This document shows positions 17,688 through 26,630 of a DNA stretch of 53,634 bases, piece by piece. This stretch comes from Syntrophales bacterium (GTDB lineage Bacteria; Desulfobacterota; Syntrophia; Syntrophales; UBA5619), in assembly GCA_030654195.1 (NCBI GenBank), contig JAURXV010000121.1, forward strand, positions 1 to 53,634, in the 5' to 3' direction. The translations under genes and the position numbers were made by a program. Within the stretch, counting starts at the first letter, position 1, and the number at the start of each line of letters is the position of its first letter. The notes under the pieces were generated by a model. That model worked only from the letters and a program-made list of their open reading frames with translations, ran no database searches and was not told the origin of the DNA.

Positions 17688-18536
17688 GTGTCGCACGCAA
17701 CAGGCGTTGCATATCTGAAAGAGGGGGTGTTGCCGCACATGTGGTGCTCCGGCTGCGGGATCGGCGTCATGCTGGGGGCCATGCTGCGGGCATTCGAGGA
17801 ACTGGGTTACCGAAACGCCGATACCGTTGTCGTGACGGGGATCGGCTGCACCGGGAAGGCGGATGACTACCTGGTGACCCATGCCCTTCACACGACGCAC
17901 GGCCGCGCCCTGGCTTATGCCACGGGGATCAAGGCCTTCAATCCGAAGTTGCATGTGGTCGTTCTGATGGGGGATGGGGACAGTGTGACCATCGGCGGGA
18001 ATCACTTCATTCATGCCGCGAGACGGAATATCGATCTGACGGCCATCATCATCAACAACTTCAATTACGGAATGACGGGGGGGCAGGTCTCCGCCACCAC
18101 GCCGGGCGGCAGCTATACCAGCACCACCTCTTGGGGAAACCCGGAGCGCGACTTCGACATCTGCGCACTCGCGGAGGTTGCGGGCGCCAATTATGTGGCC
18201 AGAGAGACGCCTTACCACGGCTGGGAAATGAAGGAGCTGATCAAGGAGGCGCTAAACAAGAAAGGATTTTCGCTCGTGGAGGTTTTTAGCCCCTGCCCCA
18301 CCCATTTCGGCAAGAACAACGAAATGAGGCAGACCCGGGAAATGTTAGATTGGTTGAAAGAAAAGGGGTTGCCCGTGGAGCAGTACAGAAAATTAAGTGT
18401 GGCGGAGCAAGGGAACCATTTCGCCATTGGTAAACTGGTGGACCGGGATGCCCCGGATTTCAATACGAGATATGAAGAAATAAGGGTGAGGGCAACGGCC
18501 CCGGAGGGGATAGGAGGAAGGTGCGAAGCGAAATGA
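17688..18536 (+). CDS. 2-oxoacid:ferredoxin oxidoreductase, beta subunit (TPP-binding)
   Basis: Beta subunit (282 residues) that binds thiamine pyrophosphate. The N-terminus has MWCSGCGIGVMLGAMLRAF, with the Cys pair of the family. The TPP motif is GDGDSVTIGGNHFIHAARRN through NNFNYGMTGGQ, with the usual GDGD opening and NNxxYGMTGGQ end. VVTGIGCTGK and FSLVEVFSPCPTHFG are also family landmarks. It starts with GTG at 17688. The gene follows the alpha subunit after a repeat-filled 96-base gap and overlaps the gamma subunit. Confidence 0.92.
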   Translation: MSHATGVAYLKEGVLPHMWCSGCGIGVMLGAMLRAFEELGYRNADTVVVTGIGCTGKADDYLVTHALHTTHGRALAYATGIKAFNPKLHVVVLMGDGDSVTIGGNHFIHAARRNIDLTAIIINNFNYGMTGGQVSATTPGGSYTSTTSWGNPERDFDICALAEVAGANYVARETPYHGWEMKELIKEALNKKGFSLVEVFSPCPTHFGKNNEMRQTREMLDWLKEKGLPVEQYRKLSVAEQGNHFAIGKLVDRDAPDFNTRYEEIRVRATAPEGIGGRCEAK

Positions 18537-19063
18537 TGGGAAAGAAAGAGAGATATGAGATCATTCTGGCTGGATCCGGCGGTCAGGGTCTGGTGCTTGC
18601 CGGCATCATGCTGGGCGAAGCCGCGGTTCTGGAAGGCAGGAATGTGGTCCAGACTCAGTCCTATGGGATTGCCAGCCGCGGCGGCCTCTCCCTGGCGGAG
18701 GTGATTATCGATTGGGCGGAGATCATTTATCAGCAGGTGCAGGAACCGGACATCATCCTGGCGCTGACGGAAGAGGCCCTCGAAAAGTACGCGGCCCTGG
18801 CGGAAAAAGGGGTCCACATTTTTTATGATACGACGCTTGCGAAACGTAGAGCGGGGGCAAACCTGACCGGTTATCCCTTCACGAAAATCGCCAGTGATCT
18901 TGGGAATGTGGCGGCCGTCAACATCCTTTCTCTGGGAGCGATGACCGCCGCGGTCCCGATGGTGAAGACGGAAAGCCTGGCCGGCGTGATCCGGAAGCGT
19001 TTCCAGGGGAAGGTCCTGGAGATGAATCTGAAGGCGCTGCAGAAGGGTGTGGAACTGATCTGA
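18521..19063 (+). CDS. 2-oxoacid:ferredoxin oxidoreductase, gamma subunit
   Basis: Gamma subunit (180 residues). IILAGSGGQGLVLAGIMLGEAA near the N-terminus and QTQSYGIASRGGLSLAEVII are the standard motifs of this subunit. The GTG at 18521 would overlap the end of the beta-subunit gene by 16 bases. An ATG at 18533 (MMGKKERYEI) is an alternative, since AGGAGG at 18512-18517 is only 3 bases from the GTG. Overlap with the beta gene implies translational coupling and stoichiometric assembly of the complex. Confidence 0.9.
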   Translation: MRSEMMGKKERYEIILAGSGGQGLVLAGIMLGEAAVLEGRNVVQTQSYGIASRGGLSLAEVIIDWAEIIYQQVQEPDIILALTEEALEKYAALAEKGVHIFYDTTLAKRRAGANLTGYPFTKIASDLGNVAAVNILSLGAMTAAVPMVKTESLAGVIRKRFQGKVLEMNLKALQKGVELI

Positions 19064-19166
19064 AGAAAAATATTCCACAGATCCTGCCGGGATGGGTATT
19101 ATCCCGCTGATCGGGATGGAAGGGATTGGTAAAGCCATTATTGTTCGGAAAGGAGAGCAAGAAAAC

Positions 19167-20807
19167 GTGGGAGCGATGAAGTGCGGCAAGCCGTCAACAG
19201 CCCCCTGCCGGGAAGCCTGTCCGGCAGGTATTGATGTCCCCCGGTATATCCGGCATATCCGAGACGGCCGTTTTGAAAAGGCGCTGGCCGTGATCCGGGA
19301 GCGGATACCGTTTCCGTTTGTCTGCGGCTATGCCTGCGTTCATCCCTGCGAGACAAAATGCGCAAGGGTCCAGTTTGATGAAGCCATCGCCATCCGAATG
19401 CTCAAGAGGGTTGCCGCGGAGAAGGGGGGGCGGAAACCGGCGAAGATTGCCAAACGGCCTCCCACGGGAAAGAAGATCGCCGTCATCGGTTCCGGCCCCT
19501 GCGGCCTGACGGCTGCCCACTATCTGAACGTTCTGGGTCATCGGGTAACGATATATGAGGCCCTCCCTCTGCCCGGCGGCATGCTGCGCTACGGCATTCC
19601 CGAGTATCGCCTCCCCGAGAATATCGTGGATCGGGAGATCGAGTTGATTCGAGACAGCGGCGTCGAGATGATCACGGGCACGCCGGTCTTCTCGGCGGAA
19701 GCCTTGAAAGAGAAGGGGTATGATGCGGTTCTGGTGGCGACGGGCGCCTGGAAGCCGACCCGAATGGGAATTCCGGGCGAGGATTCATCGAATATCATCG
19801 ACGGTCTCTCCTTTCTGAAGCAGATCAACGAAGGGAAGACCCCGGCCATCGGCAGAAAGGTGATCGTGGTGGGAGGCGGCAATACGGCCGTCGATGCAGG
19901 CCGGGCCGCGATCCGCCTCGGTGCGGAGGTGGTCCAGATCTATCGCAGAACCTTCTCCGAAATGCCGGCAAACGGCGAAGAGGTGATCGAGGCCGTCGAG
20001 GAAGGCGTACGGGTCGAGTATCTGACGACGCCGGTGAAGATTGGAGAAGATCATGCGACCTGCATCCGGATGAAACTGGGGGATGTCGATGCAAGCGGCA
20101 GACCGACGCCGATTCCGATCGCCGGCAGCGAATATCGCTTGGGCTTTGACACCCTGATCGTGGCGATCGGTCAGTCTGCAGATGCCGCTTCGGTAAATCT
20201 GGAAGGACGGAAAGACGGGACGGTCTGCGCGGATCAGGGTAATCTAACTACGTTGAAGAGGGGGATCTTTGCCGGGGGGGATGCCGTAAAGGGCCCCTCG
20301 ACCATCATCGAGGCCATCGCCCAGGGGAGACTGGCCTGCGTATCCATGGATCGGTTTTTGGGAGGCGCGGGGGTCATCCCGGAGGCATTGTCGGAAGAGA
20401 TGATGATGGAGCCTCCCGAGACGGCGCCGCGAGGCACAGAGCGACCGGAGGTCCGAAAGATTGCGCTGAAGAGGCGGCGGGCGACCTTCGATTCCGTGGA
20501 ACGGGCCTATCAGAGAAAAGCGGCGGCAGCGGAGGCATCGCGCTGTCTGTGCTGTGACCTCCGCGACTTCGATGTGGTCATCAACGATCTGATCTGCAAG
20601 GACTGCGGTTACTGCCGGGAGGTTTGCAGCTTCGATATCTTCAAGCAATCCGAGGATTTCAATCCCAGCGGTTACAAACCGGCGGTTGCCGCGAATACGG
20701 ATCAATGCGTGGGTTGCCTGCGATGCCTCTATATCTGCCCTGATTTTGCCATTACGATCCGGGAGAGGAAATCTCAAAGGGGGCGGGTTCCATCAATTCA
20801 CGCTTGA
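19167..20807 (+). CDS. GltD-like NAD(P)H:acceptor oxidoreductase with ferredoxin domains
   Basis: A flavoprotein like the small subunit of glutamate synthase, about 546 residues from the GTG at 19167 (site AAAGGAG ten bases upstream). An in-frame ATG at 19092 would add 25 residues. The N-terminal cysteine domain (CREACPAG, CGYACVHPCETKCAR) would bind [4Fe-4S] clusters. It is followed by an FAD fold (AVIGSGPCGLTAAHYLN) and an NAD(P)H fold (VIVVGGGNTAVDAGRAAIRLGA). The C-terminus has two ferredoxin motifs, CKDCGYCREVC and CVGCLRCLYICP. It is last in the 2-oxoacid oxidoreductase operon, about 100 bases after the gamma subunit. It probably moves electrons between the oxidoreductase, ferredoxin and NAD(P)H; bifurcation is possible but not shown. 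Confidence 0.88.
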   Translation: MGAMKCGKPSTAPCREACPAGIDVPRYIRHIRDGRFEKALAVIRERIPFPFVCGYACVHPCETKCARVQFDEAIAIRMLKRVAAEKGGRKPAKIAKRPPTGKKIAVIGSGPCGLTAAHYLNVLGHRVTIYEALPLPGGMLRYGIPEYRLPENIVDREIELIRDSGVEMITGTPVFSAEALKEKGYDAVLVATGAWKPTRMGIPGEDSSNIIDGLSFLKQINEGKTPAIGRKVIVVGGGNTAVDAGRAAIRLGAEVVQIYRRTFSEMPANGEEVIEAVEEGVRVEYLTTPVKIGEDHATCIRMKLGDVDASGRPTPIPIAGSEYRLGFDTLIVAIGQSADAASVNLEGRKDGTVCADQGNLTTLKRGIFAGGDAVKGPSTIIEAIAQGRLACVSMDRFLGGAGVIPEALSEEMMMEPPETAPRGTERPEVRKIALKRRRATFDSVERAYQRKAAAAEASRCLCCDLRDFDVVINDLICKDCGYCREVCSFDIFKQSEDFNPSGYKPAVAANTDQCVGCLRCLYICPDFAITIRERKSQRGRVPSIHA

Positions 20808-20832
20808 CAAGTGATTTTCGTAGTATTATCGT
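20804..20832 (+). promoter_or_regulatory. Candidate sigma-70 promoter for the TAXI-TRAP operon
   Basis: TTGACA at 20804-20809 and TATCGT at 20827-20832 are 17 bases apart, in the short gap before the TAXI gene. The -35 overlaps the stop codon of the upstream flavoprotein gene. Confidence 0.5.
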
Positions 20833-20888
20833 CCACCATACCCAGATTCAAACCGGCCCTAACTGACCATTTGTGAAAGGAGAGGATC

Positions 20889-21836
20889 ATGAGAGTGAAA
20901 TCGACCTTGATGGCGGTCGCCTTTGCGGCCATCCTGTGCGTTCCTCCGGCGGCAACAGCGCAGCAGGTGACCCTGATGACCGGCCCCCAGGGCGGCGTGT
21001 GGGTGCCGCTCGGCGGGGCGCTGAAAGGCATGTGGGAGAAGGCGATCCCCGGCCTGCAGGTGCAGGCGCAACCCGGCGCCGGCATCGCCAACGTGCGCGG
21101 CATCGACGAAGGCAAGGCGCAGATCGGCTTTGCAAATACCATCACGACAGTAGACGGACTGGCCGGCCGGCCGCCTTACCCGAAGCCAGTGACCAAGGTC
21201 TGCCAGGTGGCCAACCTCTACCCGCAGTATTATCAGATTGTCGTGCCCGTCGATGCGAACATCAACAGCGTTGCCGACCTGAAGGGCAAGGTCCTGGTGA
21301 CCCAGCCGAAAGGCAACACCTCGGAGATCATCAACGTGCATATGCTGCAGGTCTTCGGCATGACCTACCAGTCGCTGGCGAAAGTGAATTTCATCGCCTC
21401 CTACACCGATGCCGTATCGATGGTGAAGGACGGTCACGCGCAGGTGTTCACGCTGGGGACGACGGTTCCTTCATCGGCGGTGATGGATCTGGCCAGCGCG
21501 CGCGACATCAAGCTGATCGGCATCGACTCGAATATACTGGCCGCGATGAAGAAGATCAATCCCGGATACTCCAAGCTCACCGTCAAGGCGGGCACCTATC
21601 CGAAGCAGAGTAAGGACGTCGACGTGATCGGCTATGCCACGCACATCGTCGCATCCTGCGACCTGCCCGAGGAGATGGTCTACATGATGACGAAAACGAT
21701 GGCGGCCAATGTGACCGACATGGCGGCATCGAACAAGGCGATCTCCGGATTGACGCCGAAGATCATGGCCGAGGATATCGGCGTGCCTCTCCACAAGGGC
21801 GCCTTGAAGTTCTACAAGGAAGCGGGGGCGATGTAG
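20889..21836 (+). CDS. TAXI-family TRAP transporter solute-binding protein
   Basis: A periplasmic binding protein of 315 residues for a TRAP transporter. The signal peptide is clear: MRVKST, a hydrophobic stretch, then PAATAQQ with cleavage after Ala. The mature start VTLMTGPQGGVWVPLGGALKGMW and ANTITTVDGLAG match the TAXI subgroup, which binds small organic acids such as 2-oxo or hydroxy acids. It has a site AAAGGAGAGGATC before the ATG. The fused permease gene follows 91 bases downstream. The ligand is unknown. The catabolic genes downstream suggest a short hydroxy or amino-type acid. Confidence 0.9.
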   Translation: MRVKSTLMAVAFAAILCVPPAATAQQVTLMTGPQGGVWVPLGGALKGMWEKAIPGLQVQAQPGAGIANVRGIDEGKAQIGFANTITTVDGLAGRPPYPKPVTKVCQVANLYPQYYQIVVPVDANINSVADLKGKVLVTQPKGNTSEIINVHMLQVFGMTYQSLAKVNFIASYTDAVSMVKDGHAQVFTLGTTVPSSAVMDLASARDIKLIGIDSNILAAMKKINPGYSKLTVKAGTYPKQSKDVDVIGYATHIVASCDLPEEMVYMMTKTMAANVTDMAASNKAISGLTPKIMAEDIGVPLHKGALKFYKEAGAM

Positions 21837-21927
21837 GCGCAGGGTTGCCCCCCGCAACCCGCAGTATTGTCGCGGGGCGGCCTCGGCCGCCCCGTTTTGC
21901 ATCCGGATTTTTCGTCTTGGAGAGGAT

Positions 21928-23829
21928 TTGCTCGTGTCGGAAGTCATGCCCGTCATATCCGAGGAGGTCCCGGCAACCCCGCCCAAGACCAGGGCGCTCA
22001 AGTGGACCGTTTCGGCCATTGCGATTGCCATGTCGCTGTACCACATGTACGTCGCCGGCTTCGGACCGCCCGAAGCGATGGTCTTCCGCGGTACGCACCT
22101 TCTGTTTGCGCTCACGCTGGTGTTCATGCTTTACCCGCTCAAGCCCGGCGGCGGCATCGGCTGGCGCATGGTTGACGCGGTCCTGCTGATCGGCTCGTGG
22201 GCCTTCATTCTCTACATCTTTTTCAATTACGAGTACGTTACCTACCGCACCATCTACATCGACGACCTGAAGACCTTCGACAAGGTTTACACGGTAGTTG
22301 CGGTGCTGATCGTTCTTGAGGCGACGCGGCGCGTCCTCGGCTGGGCGCTGCCGATCACCGCTTGCGTATTTCTCGCCTATGCGGCCCTCTTCACCAACGT
22401 GAAGCCGCCGGTCCTGATGGAGCAGCTCTATATCTCCACCGAGGGCATCTTCGGCTCGACCTTAGGCGTGTCGGCCACCTACGTGATGCTGTTTGTGCTG
22501 TTCGGCGCGTTCATGGAGAGGAGCGGCACCGGCAAGCTGTTCATGGACTTCGCGCTCGCGATCACCGGCCACACCGCCGGCGGCCCGGGAAAGGTTTCGG
22601 TGGTGAGCTCGTGCCTGTTCGGCACGGTGTCGGGCAGCGCGGTCGCCAACGTGATGGTGGACGGGCCGATCACGATCCCGCTGATGAAAAAAACCGGTTT
22701 TAATCCGCCCTTTGCCGCGGCGGTCGAAGCGGTCGCCTCCACTGGCGGGCAGATCATGCCGCCGGTGATGGGCGCGGCCGCATTCGTGATGGCCGAGTTT
22801 CTGGCGGTGAGCTACTTCCAGGTGACGCTATGGGCGGCTATCCCGGCGGTCCTGTACTACGTCGCGGTCTTTTTCTCGGTGCACTTCAAAGCGAAGCGCG
22901 TGGGCCTGCTGGGCGTGCCCAAATCCGAGCTGCCGCGCCTCGGGGCGGTGATGAGCGAGCGCGGCCACCTGTTCGTGCCCATCGCCCTTGTCTTCATCGG
23001 GCTGGTCAAGGGTTACAGCGCCCCTCTGAGCGCACTGGTCGGCGCCCTCGCCTGTCTTCCGATGGCCCTCCTCAGGAAGACGACACGCGAGGGCATCACC
23101 TGGAAGTCCATCATTGAAGCGCTCGAAGACGGGGCGCGGAACACGCTCCTGGTGGCGATGGCCTGCGCCTGCGCCGGGATCGTCATCGGCTGCGTGACGA
23201 TCACGGGTCTGGGGATCAGCTTTACCCAGTTCGTGGTCGGTCTCGCCCGGGAGATGCTGCCCCTCGCATTGGCGCTCACGGCGATTGCCGGCATCGTCCT
23301 CGGCATGGGGATGCCGACCACACCCGCCTACATCGTCATGGTTTCGCTGCTCGTTCCCGCGCTGGTGAAACTCGGCGCCATCATGCCGGCCGCACATATG
23401 TTTGCGTTCTATTTCGCCATCCTCTCGGCGATCACGCCGCCGGTGGCGCTCGCTGTTTTTGCCGCGGCCAGCCTTGCCAAAACCGACCTCTGGAAAGCGG
23501 GCTGGGAAGCGGTGCGCATCGGCGCCGCCGGCTTCATCGTACCGTTCATGTTCATCTACGAGCCGGCGCTGCTCATGATCGGCGACTGGCAGACCATCGT
23601 GGCCTCGTTCATCACCGCGACGCTTGGCACCATCTTACTTGCCTCTGCACTGCAAGGCTACCTGATCCGATCGGCAACGTTGTGGCAACGGATGGTCCTG
23701 TTCGTTGCGGCGCTTTGCCTGATCAAGCCGGGATGGATCACCGACCTCATCGGCCTCGCCCTGCTGGCGGTGGTGCTTGCCGGCCAATATCTTGCGAAAA
23801 CGAGAGAAATCAAGCATGAAACAGCCTGA
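21928..23829 (+). CDS. TRAP transporter fused permease (DctQ-DctM type)
   Basis: A 633-residue inner-membrane permease in which the small (4-helix) and large (12-helix) TRAP subunits are fused, as is usual for TAXI systems. Long hydrophobic runs cover most of the protein. Family landmarks are VMLFVLFGAFMERSGTG, SSCLFGTVSGSAVANVMVDG, PPVMGAAAFVMAEF and GMGMPTTPAYIVMVSLLVP. The start is probably the GTG at 21934 or the TTG at 21928, behind GGAGAGG. Transport is driven by a sodium or proton gradient together with the TAXI binding protein upstream. The end overlaps the dehydrogenase gene by 14 bases, so transport and catabolism are probably made together. Confidence 0.92.
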   Translation: MLVSEVMPVISEEVPATPPKTRALKWTVSAIAIAMSLYHMYVAGFGPPEAMVFRGTHLLFALTLVFMLYPLKPGGGIGWRMVDAVLLIGSWAFILYIFFNYEYVTYRTIYIDDLKTFDKVYTVVAVLIVLEATRRVLGWALPITACVFLAYAALFTNVKPPVLMEQLYISTEGIFGSTLGVSATYVMLFVLFGAFMERSGTGKLFMDFALAITGHTAGGPGKVSVVSSCLFGTVSGSAVANVMVDGPITIPLMKKTGFNPPFAAAVEAVASTGGQIMPPVMGAAAFVMAEFLAVSYFQVTLWAAIPAVLYYVAVFFSVHFKAKRVGLLGVPKSELPRLGAVMSERGHLFVPIALVFIGLVKGYSAPLSALVGALACLPMALLRKTTREGITWKSIIEALEDGARNTLLVAMACACAGIVIGCVTITGLGISFTQFVVGLAREMLPLALALTAIAGIVLGMGMPTTPAYIVMVSLLVPALVKLGAIMPAAHMFAFYFAILSAITPPVALAVFAAASLAKTDLWKAGWEAVRIGAAGFIVPFMFIYEPALLMIGDWQTIVASFITATLGTILLASALQGYLIRSATLWQRMVLFVAALCLIKPGWITDLIGLALLAVVLAGQYLAKTREIKHETA

Positions 23830-24679
23830 AGTCCTCATCATCGGCTCGGGGGTCATGGGACGGGGCATCGCCAAAAGTTTTGTCTCAGCCGGGATTCCCA
23901 CCGCCATTCTATCACGCAACGTGGCGAACGTTGCCGTCGGCGTCGACGAACGCGTCGCCCTAATTGAAAAGCTTCCGCCGAATGCGCCCGAGCTGATCAT
24001 CGAGGCGGTGCCCGAGAAGATGGCGCTGAAGCTCAAAAGCTATGCCGCCATCGAAGCCGCTTACGCGGGAAAACCGGTGCTTGCCTCCAACACCTCGACG
24101 CTCGACCTCGAGGAGCTGGCGCGGCCGCTTCAACACCCCGAGCGCTTTCTCGGCATCCATTATTTTATGCCTGCGGAGGTCAACGCCGTTGTCGAGGTCG
24201 CACCGGTGAGGGCGACCTTGCCGGCGGCGACGGACGCGGCGGTGCGGTTGATCGAGGCTACCGGCAAAAGCGTATTGCGCCTGAAGCGCGCCGTGCCGGG
24301 ACTGCTGATCAACCGCCTGCAGCACGCCATTTTGCACGAAGCCTATTACCTGATGGATGAAGGCGTTGTAACTGCGGAGGAAATCGACCGCTGCGCCCGC
24401 GAGATACTCGCCCCGCGCATCTGCATCACCGGCCTGATCGAGCAAAAAGACATCAGCGGTCTCGATACCCATGCCCTGTCACAACAGGCGCTGGTGCCGC
24501 TCCTGCACCACGGCGACAAGCCGGGGCGCAGGCTGCAGGAACTTTACGCCGCCGGGCACCTCGGCATCAAGAGCGGCAAGGGTTTTTACGACTGGAGCGG
24601 GAAGGATGCGGCCAAAGTAAAGGCGGAGGGCGCGCGTAAACTCGGCGACCTGCTCGCTTATCTGAAAGAACACCGGTAA
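23816..24679 (+). CDS. 3-hydroxyacyl-CoA dehydrogenase-family enzyme (first copy)
   Basis: A 287-residue NAD-dependent dehydrogenase of the 3-hydroxyacyl-CoA / L-carnitine dehydrogenase superfamily. The Rossmann motif is IIGSGVMGRGIAKSF, followed by LIIEAVPEKMALK and SNTSTLDLEEL. The catalytic His is in GIHYFMPAEVN. The C-terminal domain has VPGLLINRLQHAILHEAYYLMDEG. The ending LGIKSGKGFYDW is typical of the family. ATG at 23816 overlaps the permease stop by 14 bases. It acts on a 3-hydroxy acid or its CoA ester; the exact substrate is not evident. A second relative lies 989 bases further on. Confidence 0.85.
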   Translation: MKQPEVLIIGSGVMGRGIAKSFVSAGIPTAILSRNVANVAVGVDERVALIEKLPPNAPELIIEAVPEKMALKLKSYAAIEAAYAGKPVLASNTSTLDLEELARPLQHPERFLGIHYFMPAEVNAVVEVAPVRATLPAATDAAVRLIEATGKSVLRLKRAVPGLLINRLQHAILHEAYYLMDEGVVTAEEIDRCAREILAPRICITGLIEQKDISGLDTHALSQQALVPLLHHGDKPGRRLQELYAAGHLGIKSGKGFYDWSGKDAAKVKAEGARKLGDLLAYLKEHR

Positions 24680-24702
24680 GCGGTCTTTGCCGCACCGGGT
24701 GA

Positions 24703-24822
24703 TCCGGAATTGTAATCCGTAGAAATCGGCCATCCAGGATACCCCTCGGAAATGTCTCCATCGCCAAGCTCTTTGCCGGGGGGAAGCTGGTTTTTGAAGC
24801 AACCATCGGAGGTCCGGCATGA
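24703..24822 (+). other. Possible 3' end of an unidentified gene, coupled to BKACE
   Basis: A 39-codon open stretch ends RNRPSRIPLGNVSIAKLFAG and then GKLVFEATIGGPA. Its TGA overlaps the BKACE start as ATGA, the spacing typical of a coupled operon gene. No start codon or recognisable upstream half was found; the frame is closed by a stop at 24700-24702. It may be the tail of a lost gene. I cannot name the family. Confidence 0.3.
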
Positions 24823-25655
24823 ACAATGACAAAATAATCCTATCGGTAGCCACGACCGGCAGTTGGCCGACCAAGGCGCAAAACCAAGGCCTGCCCATCA
24901 CGCCCGAGGAAATTGCCCAGGCGGCGGTGGAGAGTTGGCGCGAAGGGGCAGCCGTCGTCCATGTCCATGTGCGGGACGATGCGGGAAAGATGAGCTGCGA
25001 TCTGTCGCGGTTTCTGCGGGTCAGGGAACTGATCCGCGACCAGGGGTGCGATATTCTGATCAATTTCAGCACCAGCGGCGGGGCCGGCCGCGTGGGCGAG
25101 GAAGAACGGTTTAACAGCCTAACTGCAGGGCCGGAACTGGGGTCGCTGGACGCGGGCTCTATGAACTTCAACGATCGCATCTTTCTGAATCCTCCGGACT
25201 TCCTGGAGGAACTGGCCAGGCGCATGCTGGCAGCCCATGTCAAACCGGAAATTGAAGTCTTTGACAGCGGCATGATCGGCAATGCCTTGGCCCTGGAAGG
25301 GAAAGGCCTGATCCCATCGCCGCTATGGTGGCAGTTCGTCCTGGGGGTAAAGGGAGGGGCGCCGGCCACGGCGCGTTCCATGCTCCACCTGGTCGACAGC
25401 CTGCCCGCAGGGTCGCTGTGGTCGGTGTGCGCGGTGGGGGGGCGGCAGTTGTCGATGAACGTGCTGGCCATCGCGATGGGCGGACACGCCCGCACAGGCA
25501 TGGAGGACAACCTCTATTACCGGCGGGGCGAATTGGCCCGAAACAACGCCCAATTTGTGGCCCGTCTGACCCGCATTGCCCGCGAGTGCGGTCGCGAACC
25601 GGCCACCCCAGCCGAGGCGAGGGAGATACTCGGGCTGGCGCGAACGGGAATCTAA
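24819..25655 (+). CDS. Beta-keto acid cleavage enzyme (BKACE, DUF849)
   Basis: A 278-residue TIM-barrel enzyme of the BKACE family. These enzymes cleave a beta-keto acid with acetyl-CoA, giving acetoacetate and a new acyl-CoA; members act on 3-keto-5-aminohexanoate or 3-dehydrocarnitine. Motifs: VVHVHVRDDAGKMSCDLSRF with the metal-binding His pair, NFSTSGGAGRVGEEERF, EIEVFDSGMIGNAL, and VCAVGGRQLSMNVLAIAMGG near the C-terminus. GGAGGTCCGGC precedes the ATG at 24819. The substrate is not fixed by sequence. Neighbouring dehydrogenases and an acyl-CoA ligase suggest that it takes a beta-keto acid made from a hydroxy acid. Confidence 0.9.
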   Translation: MNNDKIILSVATTGSWPTKAQNQGLPITPEEIAQAAVESWREGAAVVHVHVRDDAGKMSCDLSRFLRVRELIRDQGCDILINFSTSGGAGRVGEEERFNSLTAGPELGSLDAGSMNFNDRIFLNPPDFLEELARRMLAAHVKPEIEVFDSGMIGNALALEGKGLIPSPLWWQFVLGVKGGAPATARSMLHLVDSLPAGSLWSVCAVGGRQLSMNVLAIAMGGHARTGMEDNLYYRRGELARNNAQFVARLTRIARECGREPATPAEAREILGLARTGI

Positions 25656-25667
25656 CGGGAGACCGCC

Positions 25668-26615
25668 ATGAGGGAAATACGAAACGTGACGATTGTCGGC
25701 GCGGGCACCATGGGCCACTCGCTGGCCCAGGTCTTTGCCCAGGCAGGGTACAGCGTCTGGCTGAATAACATCCGTGAAGGAATCCTGACCAAGGCCAGGG
25801 AGCTGATCGCTTCCAATCTCCAGACCCTGGCGGAGACGGGATCTCTGGAAGGGAGCCAACAGGCCCCCGCGCTGAATCGGATTCAAACAACCACGAAAAT
25901 GGAAGAGGCTGTCCGGGATACGGACTTTGTCATTGAGGCCATTATCGAAGATCAGGCGGCGAAAAAGGAGCTGTTTCAAAATCTGGACGCAATCTGCCCG
26001 CCGGACGCGATTCTGGCCAGCAACACCTCCCACATGGATATTTTTAAATTTGTGGAGACAAGACGGCCGGACAAGGTTCTGATCACCCACTGGTTTGCCC
26101 CGCCCCATATCGTTCCGCTGGTGGAGATCGTGCGTGGTCCCCGGACATCCCAGCAGTCGGTTGATCGGGTGAAGACGCTGCTGATCCAGGTGGGGAAGAA
26201 GCCCATTGTAATTTCCCGATTCCTGCCGGGGTTCATTGCCAACCGCCTCCAGAGCGCCTTAACCCATGAGGTGCTCCACCTGCTGGATAACGGGTATGCC
26301 ACTCCCGAGGAGATCGATTTGGCGACCAAGGCCGGCTTTGGCCTGCGAATGCCGATCCTGGGGCTGGTGAAAAGAATGGATTATACCGGGTTGGACCTGG
26401 TTCAGAAAGTGATCAGCAACGCCGCCTATCAAGTACCGCCCCAGCGAACCCAATCGAAGACGGTCGACCAACTGGTCGCCCAGAGAAAGCTCGGGGTCAA
26501 AACCGGCGGCGGCTATTATGAATACGGGGGCCGCTCCACCGAAGAGATCATGAAAGAACGGGATATCAAGCTGATCAAACTGAGAGAGTTTTTGAAGGAG
26601 ATGGGGGAGCTGTAA
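25668..26615 (+). CDS. 3-hydroxyacyl-CoA dehydrogenase-family enzyme (second copy)
   Basis: A 315-residue NAD-dependent dehydrogenase. Rossmann motif VTIVGAGTMGHSLAQVFAQAG, then DFVIEAIIEDQAAKKELF, SNTSHMDIFKF, and the catalytic-His motif THWFAPPHIVPLVEIVRG. The C-terminal domain has LPGFIANRLQSALTHEVLHL and ends LGVKTGGGYYEYGG. The ATG at 25668 is 12 bases after the BKACE stop. It is similar in layout to the first copy but clearly different in sequence. The two may act on different stereoisomers or on consecutive steps; this is inference. The coupling with BKACE resembles the carnitine locus, where a relative of this fold oxidises L-carnitine. Confidence 0.88.
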   Translation: MREIRNVTIVGAGTMGHSLAQVFAQAGYSVWLNNIREGILTKARELIASNLQTLAETGSLEGSQQAPALNRIQTTTKMEEAVRDTDFVIEAIIEDQAAKKELFQNLDAICPPDAILASNTSHMDIFKFVETRRPDKVLITHWFAPPHIVPLVEIVRGPRTSQQSVDRVKTLLIQVGKKPIVISRFLPGFIANRLQSALTHEVLHLLDNGYATPEEIDLATKAGFGLRMPILGLVKRMDYTGLDLVQKVISNAAYQVPPQRTQSKTVDQLVAQRKLGVKTGGGYYEYGGRSTEEIMKERDIKLIKLREFLKEMGEL

Positions 26616-26630
26616 CGAAGGGGAATTCAT

